A stretch of 64,000 nt of DNA from positions 124,001 through 188,000 of the forward strand of contig NZ_WIQK01000001.1 in NCBI RefSeq assembly GCF_015732155.1. Direction: 5' to 3'. This DNA is from Pectinatus sottacetonis. Its GTDB lineage: Bacteria; Bacillota; Negativicutes; Selenomonadales; Selenomonadaceae. Positions 47,522-55,447 of this stretch are shown one piece after another; position 1 is the stretch's first letter; every line of letters starts with the position of its first letter. The position numbers and the translations under genes were made by a program. The notes under the pieces were generated by a model. The model saw only the letters and a program-made list of their open reading frames with translations, made no database searches and had not been told where the DNA came from.

Positions 47522-49039
47522 ATGACTATGGGATGTATAGATGATGAATATTTATTAGAAAAAATAAAAAATAATCAACCAAAAGATTTAACAGATGAAA
47601 ATGATGAATTAGGTACACATGATAAAGGTGATTTAATAAAAGATTTTTTAAATATAATAGTAAAACACGATCCGCTTGATATGAAAATAATTGCATTATA
47701 TGGAGAATGGGGCAGTGGGAAAACGTCCTTATTGAAATATATAAAAAAACAATTAGATGATGATACATTTAAAACAGTATTTTTTGATACATGGCAAATG
47801 GAAAATGACGATAATTTGCCTATGACATTATTTGAAACTATATTTGATAAAAATAAGTCTACATGTGAAAAAATAAAAAAAGAAACATGGGAATCGGCTA
47901 AAGCTATAATGAGTGGTCTTGTTGATGCTACAACAATAAATGTTCCACATGTAGGTCGTATTTCGCTAGAAAAGGTTAGAATGAGTGTAAATGACTATCT
48001 TGAAAAAGGCAGTTTTGCTGATAAAATAGATGATTTTAAAATTAAGTACCGTGAATTGGAAAGTGATATTTTAAAAGAAAACGAGTATTTAGTTGTATTT
48101 ATAGATGATTTAGATAGATGCGAACCGGAAAATATATTGAACCTGTTATCTGCAATAAAATTATTTTTTGCATTAGGAAAACGTACTATTTTTGTTTGTG
48201 CTGTTGATAAAACAGCAGTAAATAAAGCACTGCAATGTAAATATAATGATGTGATAAAATCAGAAGAATATCTTGAAAAACTATTTGATATATCATTTGA
48301 CATGCCGATAGTTGAACTTGATAAAATGATTGATTCGTTTATAGGATTTGATACAGATATAAAAGAAATAAAGAATTTTATTTATGCAATGCACTTTACG
48401 AATCCAAGGCATGTAAAAAAAATTTTTAATAAATATTTATTACTTGAATATTATAGAGGTTTAAATATAGGAAAACCTTTATTGATTCCTAATCAAAATC
48501 TTCTTTTTTTTAAATTACTAACATTATTTATAATTATATTATATGAATTTGAAAAAGAGACTTTTATTACATTAAAACAATATGATGAAAAATTAGATTA
48601 TTGGAAAAAAAATACAGAAGGATTTAATAATATACAAGGATTAAAGGCATTAAAAGATAAGGGTAATGGTACTATCAAAGATATATATATGTTATCGCCT
48701 GTTATTAGAAGTAGAGCAGAAAATGGTATTAAACAAACTGGACGTAAAACGAGTGATTTATTTGTTTCTATATTAACAACGCTATTTGCACCTAAAATTG
48801 ATGGTTATATAGATATTCTTATGCCTGACTATCATCGTCAATTTATGACTTGTACAGTAAATGGCAAAATTTCGTATGCTGCATATTTTTGTAATTATTT
48901 AAATAATAATCAAGCAGTTTTTAGAAATAGTGAAATAACTAATTTAAAAACAATTAAGTATACAACTGTGAAACAGTCACTAATGGATTGTTCTTATAGA
49001 TTATGGGATATATTTGCAATGGCAGAATTGTATTTATAA
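47522..49039 (+). CDS. KAP family P-loop NTPase
   Basis: A 505-residue KAP NTPase. Walker A is ALYGEWGSGKTSLLKYI (about 58-74), followed by VFFDTWQMENDDNLP, and Walker B is LVVFIDDLDRCEPENIL (about 191-207), both diagnostic for KAP. One membrane-like segment (about 328-343) lies in the second half. KAP NTPases act at membranes, and some are phage-exclusion proteins (PifA-like). The ATG at 47522 is close to AGGAG; 47528 is an alternative start. A defence role is inferred from island context. Confidence 0.85.
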   Translation: MTMGCIDDEYLLEKIKNNQPKDLTDENDELGTHDKGDLIKDFLNIIVKHDPLDMKIIALYGEWGSGKTSLLKYIKKQLDDDTFKTVFFDTWQMENDDNLPMTLFETIFDKNKSTCEKIKKETWESAKAIMSGLVDATTINVPHVGRISLEKVRMSVNDYLEKGSFADKIDDFKIKYRELESDILKENEYLVVFIDDLDRCEPENILNLLSAIKLFFALGKRTIFVCAVDKTAVNKALQCKYNDVIKSEEYLEKLFDISFDMPIVELDKMIDSFIGFDTDIKEIKNFIYAMHFTNPRHVKKIFNKYLLLEYYRGLNIGKPLLIPNQNLLFFKLLTLFIIILYEFEKETFITLKQYDEKLDYWKKNTEGFNNIQGLKALKDKGNGTIKDIYMLSPVIRSRAENGIKQTGRKTSDLFVSILTTLFAPKIDGYIDILMPDYHRQFMTCTVNGKISYAAYFCNYLNNNQAVFRNSEITNLKTIKYTTVKQSLMDCSYRLWDIFAMAELYL

Positions 49040-49069
49040 TATTAATTGGTTTGTTAATATAGAGAGTGT

Positions 49070-49099
49070 AAAAGCCGGTACTTTACAGTGCCGACTTTT
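49070..49099. terminator. Imperfect hairpin after the KAP gene
   Basis: AAAAGCCGGTA (49070-49080) pairs with TGCCGACTTTT (49089-49099) with one mismatch and one wobble, then ATTATT. It can terminate in either direction. Confidence 0.6.
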
Positions 49100-49114
49100 A
49101 TTATTGCAAATATT

Positions 49115-49236
49115 TTACCAAGTATATTCCATTTTTACTATTGCTCGATCATCATCAAAGTTGTAATCTATTCCCGCCCCAAGGTATTTACCATCCTTTA
49201 TAATGGTCTCATAAATTAAGACATTTTCTGAACACG
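49115..49236 (-). pseudogene. 3' remnant of a gene cut by the IS3 element
   Basis: A minus-strand open frame enters from the IS3 left end and reads VLIYETIIKDGKYLGAGIDY, then NFDDDRAIVKMEYTW and a stop. There is no start codon of its own with a ribosome site. It looks like the C-terminus of a small phage- or envelope-associated protein. It may belong with the gene on the other side of the IS, but the reading frames do not join cleanly. Confidence 0.5.
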
Positions 49237-49287
49237 TTTATAATGAACCTGATATACTGTAGATAACACTCGAAAGAAGGTTCATTT

Positions 49288-49635
49288 ATGTCTCGGAAAA
49301 GAAGAAATTTCACAGCAAAATTCAAATCGGATCTTGTTCTTGAACTGCTCAAGGGTGAGAAAGATCTCAACTCGGTAGCTACCGAAAATAGCATACAGCC
49401 AAATCTTTTGCGAAACTGGAAAAAGGAATTTCTTGATAAAGCCTCTGTTGTATTCGATGATTCCCGTGAGGAGAATATCAGAGAAAAGCTTGATGAGGAA
49501 CGCAAAGAGAAAGAAGAATATGCGAAAAAGGTTGGCCAGCTCACCATGCAGGTGGACTGGTTGAAAAAAAAATCTACAGAACTCCTTGGACCTGACTACG
49601 AAAGTAAATTTAGTCCGAAACCTTTTGACGACTAA
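49288..49635 (+). CDS. IS3 family transposase OrfA
   Basis: A 115-residue protein with the helix-turn-helix of IS3 OrfA (RKRRNFTAKFKSDLVLELLK, NSIQPNLLRNWKKEFL) and a leucine-zipper-like C-terminus (EEYAKKVGQLTMQVDWLKKK). An A9 tract lies at the WLKKKS codons. It ends 50 bases into the OrfB frame. Confidence 0.88.
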   Translation: MSRKRRNFTAKFKSDLVLELLKGEKDLNSVATENSIQPNLLRNWKKEFLDKASVVFDDSREENIREKLDEERKEKEEYAKKVGQLTMQVDWLKKKSTELLGPDYESKFSPKPFDD

Positions 49636-50446
49636 GGAACTTCCAGCTCAAAAAGGCGCTGAATTACTTGAAGTAAATCGTACTAGCATTTATTACAAAG
49701 GAACGCCAGTTTCAGAAGAAGAGCTTGCATGTAAGGCCATTATAGACCGTATTCATACGGATAATCCCGCTTGGGGCGCACGTCAAATATCATCTCAACT
49801 TAAAAACCTCGGTTATTTAGTAGGGCGCAGGAAAGCACGCCGATATATGACGGAAATGGGAATTGACGCGATATATCCGAAGATGAATCTTTCAAAGCGC
49901 ATGCAGCAGGCAAAGGTATGTCCTTACTTAATGCGTAATGCCGTAATATCTCGGCCAAATCAAGCCTGGTCAATAGACATCACCTATATTCCCATCAAGC
50001 GAGGATTCCTTTATTTGACTGCTGTCATCGATTGGTATAGCCGATGTATTGTTGGCTGGAAAGTAGATGATACATTGGATACAAGAATGGTCATTCATGC
50101 ACTTGGAAAAGCTTTTAGAGTTGCCAAGCCACTAATTTTAAATTCAGATCAGGGGTGTCAATTCACCAGCAATGAATATATTGAATTTCTCAAGGGGAAT
50201 AATATCCGTCAAAGCATGGATGGGAAGAGACGATGGGCTGACAATATTATGATTGAACGTTGGTTTCGAAGTTTCAAGTATGAAGAAGCTTATCTGACCC
50301 AATATGCCAACCTAAAAGAGGCGCGTCAAGCAATTAAGAAGTATATCTATACCTACAATTTTAAACGGCATCATTCAGCAATTGATTATCAGGTGCCAGC
50401 TACGCTGTACTATCCAGCAATGCTGATAGACTATGCCACGGCTTAA
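49586..50446 (+). CDS. IS3 family transposase OrfB (DDE integrase domain)
   Basis: A 286-residue catalytic subunit with an HTH_21 region (LLEVNRTSIYYKG) and the rve DDE core: first Asp in QAWSIDITYIPIKRG, second in LILNSDQGCQF, Glu in NIMIERWFRSFKYE. It is complete, so the copy may be active. It lies in the +1 (= -2) frame relative to OrfA, so the usual IS3 -1 frameshift would not fuse them; the exact start is uncertain. Confidence 0.85.
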   Translation: MDLTTKVNLVRNLLTTKELPAQKGAELLEVNRTSIYYKGTPVSEEELACKAIIDRIHTDNPAWGARQISSQLKNLGYLVGRRKARRYMTEMGIDAIYPKMNLSKRMQQAKVCPYLMRNAVISRPNQAWSIDITYIPIKRGFLYLTAVIDWYSRCIVGWKVDDTLDTRMVIHALGKAFRVAKPLILNSDQGCQFTSNEYIEFLKGNNIRQSMDGKRRWADNIMIERWFRSFKYEEAYLTQYANLKEARQAIKKYIYTYNFKRHHSAIDYQVPATLYYPAMLIDYATA

Positions 50447-50463
50447 GGTTCATTATAAAATCT

Positions 50464-51030
50464 TTAGATTTCTGTCTTGACAAGTGAGCCATTATACTTG
50501 GTTATTTTCTTGGCTACAGATGCGCCAATTTGTTTAGGCTCCCAATCTTTTAATGAGTTAGGAGCATATGATACAGTGTGCAATACTTTTTTATAGGCAA
50601 AGACATTATACTGATTGAGATTAACAGCTTCGTTTGGATCCGCGTTGCTGAAATTATATTCTTGATCAGGATTGTCTTTGTCTGTAACAATTGCAAAGTC
50701 AGCGCCGGATTTTTCTTGCTGTTCTTTTACAACTGTAGGGACTTCTTTCACAACCGTCTGAATAACTTTTTCAGGCGGTTTATTTTTTAATTCAGCAATC
50801 TGTTTAGCTGATTCGGTAATCTGTTCTTGTTGCATTTTTATTTGAGCATTTTTAGCGGCTAATTCTATTCCTGCTGGCGTTTCTGCCTGCGATTGTGATT
50901 CGATTGTTATGGTTTGTGCCTTATGGGTTGTCTTGTACAGAAAAAAGCCTATAAGAAGAATTATGAGGATAATCACGATATAGATTATATCTTTTTTGTA
51001 TTTTGTTAGCCATTCAAGTATTTCAAACAT
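50464..51030 (-). CDS. Membrane-anchored coiled-coil protein, phage spanin-like
   Basis: A 188-residue protein with an N-terminal membrane segment (IIYIVIILIILLIGFFLY), a periplasmic-type coiled coil (AAKNAQIKMQQEQITESAKQ) and a proline/valine stretch (EKVIQTVVKEVPTVVKE), then a globular C-terminus. The layout resembles an inner-membrane spanin (Rz-like) of phages of diderm hosts. The stop lies 5 bases from the IS3 end, so its C-terminus may be altered. AAGGAA precedes the ATG. Lysis function is inferred. Confidence 0.5.
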   Translation of the reverse strand: MFEILEWLTKYKKDIIYIVIILIILLIGFFLYKTTHKAQTITIESQSQAETPAGIELAAKNAQIKMQQEQITESAKQIAELKNKPPEKVIQTVVKEVPTVVKEQQEKSGADFAIVTDKDNPDQEYNFSNADPNEAVNLNQYNVFAYKKVLHTVSYAPNSLKDWEPKQIGASVAKKITKYNGSLVKTEI

Positions 51031-51045
51031 TTTATTCTTCCTTAG

Positions 51046-51071
51046 ATAAAAGCCCGGCCGTAAAGCTGGGC
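51046..51071 (-). terminator. Terminator upstream of the spanin-like gene
   Basis: GCCCAGC and GCCGGGC (51065-51071 and 51052-51058) form a 7-bp GC-rich stem with one wobble, followed in minus-strand reading by TTTTAT. It is a phage-style terminator only 16 bases before the next start codon. Confidence 0.6.
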
Positions 51072-51209
51072 ATATAATTATGCAGTAAGTCTGAATATGA
51101 TGTAATAAAGAGTGTTTTGATATTAATAAAGTAAATTTTTTTAAATAACAAACTTATGTTAAATGAAATAATAATTCAGATGATTAAATAGTGATAAAAA
51201 GGATTAAAT

Positions 51210-52265
51210 ATGATATTGATTGATATTTACAAAAAATTAGATTCTACAATTATTTCAAAGAAGTTGGGGGTAGGAATTTGTAATCTTGATTCAGATGGGA
51301 TTGAAGAAGTGCTAGAGATGTTTGAAGAAGAGATCATTATAAATAAATATAAAATAGATGGTTTAAAAAATAAAAAAAATGATATTGAAAAAAATGATGG
51401 TTGGAATGATTTAGACAGTATGATAAAAAAATTTCATTGGGGGGAATTTGGAAAATACAATAAACAAATAATAGCAGAGCATTTAGTAGAAATTGATGTA
51501 TTAAATTTTAATAATTCAATGTTGAAATTGAAAAACTCATATATGGGTAGTCCTACATGTGAAATACAATATGCAAAAAAATTTATTATTTTATGTCAGA
51601 TTCTATCTTCTAGTACTTTTTTATCGAATGTAATGAGAAAAAAATATATGCCTGATATAATATATGATTCTAGGGAATATAATTGTAGAAGACAAATACT
51701 GAGTAAGTTAAAATGGTACATGTTAAAGGGCTCGTTTTCTATAAATCAGTATAATGATAGTAGTATAAAAACATTAAAGCAAATGGGGAAAATGATTGAT
51801 GAATTTTTGGTATCAACCCAAAAGTTTTGGTTATTTGATTACATAACAAATGTTATTTCAGACTTAGAACAGTGGAGCGCATATCATATTTTCAAAGTAA
51901 TGTCATTAATAGAAATGCTTATAATAAAATCGAATAATAAGGGAAAAACACATGGAGAACTAGAAAGAAAATTGCCCTTTTTTTTACCGCATACAATAGA
52001 GAGAACTAAAAAAAATTATTTTACTGAAATTATGAGAAGGTTGAGAAACAAGATAGCGCATGGTGATTATAAAGCAGTTACTATATTATTAAAACAATAT
52101 AAAGAAGAATTTATGCAGGAAGTTTGGTATGATGAATTTGAATACAGTATAGAAAATTGGATATACGGAAATATTTGTGCGAATTTAGATGAAACTTTAA
52201 GTAATATATTATACTTTATGGTTTCAAATCGAGTTGAATGGGAAAAATTTCGTAATAATGTTTGA
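51210..52265 (+). CDS. HEPN-like domain protein of the SIR2 locus
   Basis: A 351-residue, largely helical protein. Near residue 279 it carries RRLRNKIAHGDYKAV, an R-x4-H motif as in HEPN ribonuclease domains; the family acts as RNases or as toxin/antitoxin partners. The first 270 residues are not recognised. AAAAAGG precedes the ATG. It ends 66 bases before the SIR2 gene and is probably in the same transcript, so it may be the third member of a SIR2-HerA type locus. Confidence 0.6.
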   Translation: MILIDIYKKLDSTIISKKLGVGICNLDSDGIEEVLEMFEEEIIINKYKIDGLKNKKNDIEKNDGWNDLDSMIKKFHWGEFGKYNKQIIAEHLVEIDVLNFNNSMLKLKNSYMGSPTCEIQYAKKFIILCQILSSSTFLSNVMRKKYMPDIIYDSREYNCRRQILSKLKWYMLKGSFSINQYNDSSIKTLKQMGKMIDEFLVSTQKFWLFDYITNVISDLEQWSAYHIFKVMSLIEMLIIKSNNKGKTHGELERKLPFFLPHTIERTKKNYFTEIMRRLRNKIAHGDYKAVTILLKQYKEEFMQEVWYDEFEYSIENWIYGNICANLDETLSNILYFMVSNRVEWEKFRNNV

Positions 52266-52331
52266 AAATATTAAAGAGAAAGAAATAAATTGTATTTTAA
52301 ATATAACATATATAAGTTAGGGAGAAGATAC

Positions 52332-53501
52332 ATGGAAAGTATATATGAGTTCACAAATTCTGATAAATCTAATGTTGTAGAAAAATTTAAAGATTTATTT
52401 TCTGGTTGTCATATAAATTTTTTGCTCGGAGCAGGATTTTCTCATAGTGTACTTGGTATGCTTGGGAATTATGAGTATATTTTAGAGGGAATTAGAAGTT
52501 ATGTAGCAGCTGGCGATGAAAATAAGAACAAGTATAAGATTTTAAAGGCATATATGTTTTGGGCATTTTTTCAAGAATGTGTATATCCAATAACTAAAAA
52601 GATATTATCTAAAAAAGATATTAATGAGTTCGTTATATTTGCAAATAATATACATACAATTTTATCTGAAAAAGGTAATCCTGTACTTAATAGACAGTGT
52701 AATATATTTACAACCAATTATGATCCCATTAATGAAATTGCTTTTGATTATTCTTTATGTATTTGCAATGATGGTTTTGAAGGTAGAATAAATCCACTAT
52801 TTTCTACGGATAATTTTTCTAAAATATACTTTCGAGAGGCATTGTTTTCAAATAGGAAAGCAGAAATTCCCTCGGTAAATTTAATGAAAATTCATGGATC
52901 TGTCACGTGGAAAAGAAATAGTGCAAATGAATCTGTAGAATATCAGGATTATAAAAATGGACTTAATAAATTTGAAGAAAAGTATAATGCGTTATTTGAT
53001 GATATAATTGTGCAAAAATTAAAGACATTGTTCAGTGGTGTTACTGCAGATAATGCAGTAAATAAAGTGGATTCTATAATAGCGGGATCTGTTTTATTAC
53101 CTATGGTAAATGATGTGAGTAGGTATGTAGACATGCTTGATGATTATGCAAATAATATTTTAATTGTAAATCCAACAAAAGAAAAATTTAGTAGCACTTT
53201 GTTGAATAAGAACTATTATGAATTACTTAGAATGTATACAAATGAGCTAGAAAAAGAAAATAGTTTACTCGTTACGTTTGGATTTTCTTTTAAGGATGAA
53301 CATATCCTTGATTTAACAAAAAGATCTTTGGTTAATCCTTCATTAAAATTAATTATATTTTGCTATGAGAAGCAGCAAATTTCTGAATACCAAAAACTCT
53401 TTGGTGAATTAAAAAATAATAATATTTCTTATGTATATATAAAAGATAATCAGTTGACAATAAAGAAATTTAATGAAATTTTGAGTAGTATACACTCATA
53501 G
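52332..53501 (+). CDS. SIR2-like NADase-domain defence protein
   Basis: A 389-residue protein with the SIR2_2/SIR2-like signature set: INFLLGAGFSHS (about 28-39, NAD binding), NIFTTNYDPINEIAFDY (about 124-140) and the His-containing LMKIHGSVTWKR (about 184-195), then ILIVNPTKEKF and FGFSFKDEHI. Such SIR2 proteins deplete NAD during phage infection. The ATG at 52332 after GGGAGAAG is used; the longer frame begins with TTG. A HerA fragment follows directly, so this is a SIR2-HerA type pair. Confidence 0.85.
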   Translation: MESIYEFTNSDKSNVVEKFKDLFSGCHINFLLGAGFSHSVLGMLGNYEYILEGIRSYVAAGDENKNKYKILKAYMFWAFFQECVYPITKKILSKKDINEFVIFANNIHTILSEKGNPVLNRQCNIFTTNYDPINEIAFDYSLCICNDGFEGRINPLFSTDNFSKIYFREALFSNRKAEIPSVNLMKIHGSVTWKRNSANESVEYQDYKNGLNKFEEKYNALFDDIIVQKLKTLFSGVTADNAVNKVDSIIAGSVLLPMVNDVSRYVDMLDDYANNILIVNPTKEKFSSTLLNKNYYELLRMYTNELEKENSLLVTFGFSFKDEHILDLTKRSLVNPSLKLIIFCYEKQQISEYQKLFGELKNNNISYVYIKDNQLTIKKFNEILSSIHS

Positions 53502-53511
53502 AGGTAAAAAT

Positions 53512-53709
53512 ATGTTGAACGATTTTTATAAGATTGGAAAGGTTATAAAAGTAAGCGGGCAAAGAATTTTGATACGTGTATTTGAAAATAGAAATAGCCA
53601 TATCTTGGTGTACCAAGGACAAATTATTAAAAATGTCTCAGTAGGGGGCTTTATAAAAATTCCCAAAGGATATAATAATATTATAGGTAAAATAGAAGCA
53701 ATCTGGTAA
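53512..53709 (+). pseudogene. HerA-like helicase, N-terminal HAS-barrel fragment only
   Basis: A 65-residue frame (FYKIGKVIKVSGQRILIRVF, LVYQGQIIKNVSVGGFIKIP, KGYNNIIGKIEAIW) that matches the HAS-barrel at the N-terminus of HerA helicases found with SIR2. A full HerA has about 500-600 residues with an ATPase core; none of that is present on either side of the IS110 element. The break lies at the presumed IS110 left end. The SIR2 partner has therefore lost its helicase. Confidence 0.7.
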
Positions 53710-53811
53710 TATGTCAAGCCCATAAAAATAAAATATTGTAAGCAATTCAGTAAAAAAGAGTGCATTCAACAAACCTTTTTGAATTTTTTCAAAAAGAGGT
53801 TAATTGAGATA

Positions 53812-55095
53812 TTAAATTTGGTCTACTCTGGAAGAAGAGTAGAGTTGATTTTTGGCCAGCAATCCAAAAATCAACCGAACAAATTTACGGGCTGTGAGTA
53901 CGAGTGCGCGTTTATGTTGATGAAGTTTTACTTCATCGAATTTCTTTTGGTAATATACAGCAAATTCATTGCAATGCTTTTTTATATGACTAACTGCTTC
54001 AATAAGGTAGTATATTAAATATGCATTACCTGCCTTAGAAAGAGTTGTATCATCGGCTTTAAATTGTCCAGACTGGTTTTCTCGCCAGACAAGACCTGCA
54101 TATTTGGCAAGGGCATCTTGAGATTTAAAGGCATCAATACAGCCAATTTCAGCAAGGATACCTGCAGACATAACGGGACCAATTCCCGGAATAGATAAAA
54201 GAGATTGGTAGGCATTGGGATTAAGCCCTTTAAGAGTTTTTTCAATTGCAGCATTTACAGCTTTCATTTCTTTAGTGTAGGTAGTAATAAGATTGAAAGA
54301 AGAAGCAATGGCAATTGTTAAAGGTTCATATAAACATTTATCCAGCCGATAAGAATTACGGGCAGCTTGTTTTAAAAGTTTAGCTGTATTTTCTGGATTA
54401 GAAAAACGATTATGTCCTTTTTCACATACATAACTTATAAGTGCATCTATCGGCATGTTAATAATCTCTTCAGTAGAGAGAAAATCGGTAAGCACCGAAG
54501 TTGCCGTTGCACCAAAGTTATCAGAAAAGGGCTGTTGTTCTTCTTCAAGCATAGAAAATTCACTAAATTTGAGGAAAATGTTAGAAAGCATATAAGTTTT
54601 TTCTCTAGTAAGAGCTTTTGCTAAATGAAGGCGATGACGTGTTAAACGTTGAAGGGCAAGAAATTGACTGCCACGCCATGGCTTAATAGTAATTCTGCCA
54701 ACACGAGCAAAATCAGCAATGACAAAAGCATCAATATAATCATTTTTGCCAAGGTCAATAAAAGATTTCTTGTAATTGGCAATCATTTTAGGATTTACAC
54801 AATAAACGGCTGTATTAAAAGGCATCAAAAGCTGGCAAGATGACAGATAGTTAGCAATATGAATGCCATAGAAAGATGTAGATTCTAAGGCTATTATAAT
54901 GCTAGATAGTTCATGATGAGAACTGAGAAATTCAGCAAGCTTTTGGGCCAAAATAGCGGCGCCGGGATAATTATTAGAAACAGCAAAAGAAAGTAAAGGT
55001 TTTTTAGATTCAAATTCTAATAAAACAACAACATTCTCACGGGAACTAATATCAATCCCAACAAACAAAGTAGAAAGAAGATCCGCCTTCTTCAT
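53812..55095 (-). CDS. IS110 family DEDD recombinase
   Basis: A 427-residue transposase. The RuvC-like N-terminal domain has the DEDD set: Asp15 (FVGIDISSRE), Glu71 (IIALESTSFYG), Asp119 and Asp122 (DLGKNDYIDAFVIADF). The C-terminal Tnp domain contains LLSIPGIGPVMSAGILAEIG and LSKAGNAYLIYYL with the expected Ser. The ATG at 55095 after AAAGGTGGTG is used; the longer frame runs into the leader. Complete, so possibly active. Confidence 0.92.
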   Translation of the reverse strand: MKKADLLSTLFVGIDISSRENVVVLLEFESKKPLLSFAVSNNYPGAAILAQKLAEFLSSHHELSSIIIALESTSFYGIHIANYLSSCQLLMPFNTAVYCVNPKMIANYKKSFIDLGKNDYIDAFVIADFARVGRITIKPWRGSQFLALQRLTRHRLHLAKALTREKTYMLSNIFLKFSEFSMLEEEQQPFSDNFGATATSVLTDFLSTEEIINMPIDALISYVCEKGHNRFSNPENTAKLLKQAARNSYRLDKCLYEPLTIAIASSFNLITTYTKEMKAVNAAIEKTLKGLNPNAYQSLLSIPGIGPVMSAGILAEIGCIDAFKSQDALAKYAGLVWRENQSGQFKADDTTLSKAGNAYLIYYLIEAVSHIKKHCNEFAVYYQKKFDEVKLHQHKRALVLTARKFVRLIFGLLAKNQLYSSSRVDQI

Positions 55096-55370
55096 AAAAA
55101 TCACCACCTTTCCGGCTAAAAATGGATAGGTAGAAAAGGAATATCCTGATCTTAAACGCTGACCGCACCCTCGCAAATTAGCATTCACCTGTGAGAGCTG
55201 AAATTTGCTGGTAAACTCTCGCCCAGGGATGAAACATCTGTGTAAGCGGTATTTGACGAATAAGGCAGGCGTCAAGCTTTTTAAGCAGTCACCTAAGTGC
55301 TGAAGGAGAAAAAAGACGTAACCTTTGCTACAAATCACTAAAATTATTGTAGCATCAGGATAACCTTTAT
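55096..55370 (-). ncRNA. Putative IS110 bridge RNA region
   Basis: The non-coding leader between the IS110 start and the element end. In IS110 elements this part encodes a structured bridge (seek) RNA with loops that pair to donor and target DNA. Here an 8-bp stem TGCTACAA/TTGTAGCA (55326-55333 with 55347-55354) and a GAGAG/CTCTC-closed element further in are visible, with G+C content above that of the flanks. Loop assignments were not made. Confidence 0.5.
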
Positions 55371-55387
55371 AACATAAAATAAAAAAA

Positions 55388-55427
55388 TAAGCTTTGTAAA
55401 CTGGCGGATATCTGCTTACAAAACTTA
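55388..55427. promoter_or_regulatory. Imperfect inverted repeat before the nuclease-STAND gene
   Basis: TAAGCTTTGTAAAC (55388-55401) and GCTTACAAAACTTA (55414-55427) are complementary at 12 of 14 positions around a 12-base centre, 20 bases before the start codon of the next gene. Could be an operator for a repressor not found here. Confidence 0.35.
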
Positions 55428-55447
55428 TTATACGAGGAGAAATTGTA

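Larger units (their letters stand above)
49237..50459 (+). mobile_element. IS3 family insertion sequence
   Basis: A 1223-bp element bounded by perfect 14-bp inverted repeats (TTTATAATGAACCT at 49237-49250 and its complement at 50446-50459), with two overlapping transposase frames. No target duplication is seen in the flanks (ACG on the left, ATC on the right), which suggests a later rearrangement or deletion at one side. Confidence 0.9.
53711..55370 (-). mobile_element. IS110 family insertion sequence
   Basis: An IS110-type element on the minus strand. Its transposase is complete, and the long non-coding part lies upstream of it (about 275 bases), as in the IS110 group. Ends are not marked by inverted repeats in this family; I place them where the HerA homology stops and just beyond the upstream hairpin, so the limits may be off by some tens of bases. 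Confidence 0.75.

Noticed and set aside
53779-54018. Plus-strand 79-residue ORF over the IS110 transposase end
   Set aside because: It lies antisense to the conserved transposase C-terminus and has no ribosome site.
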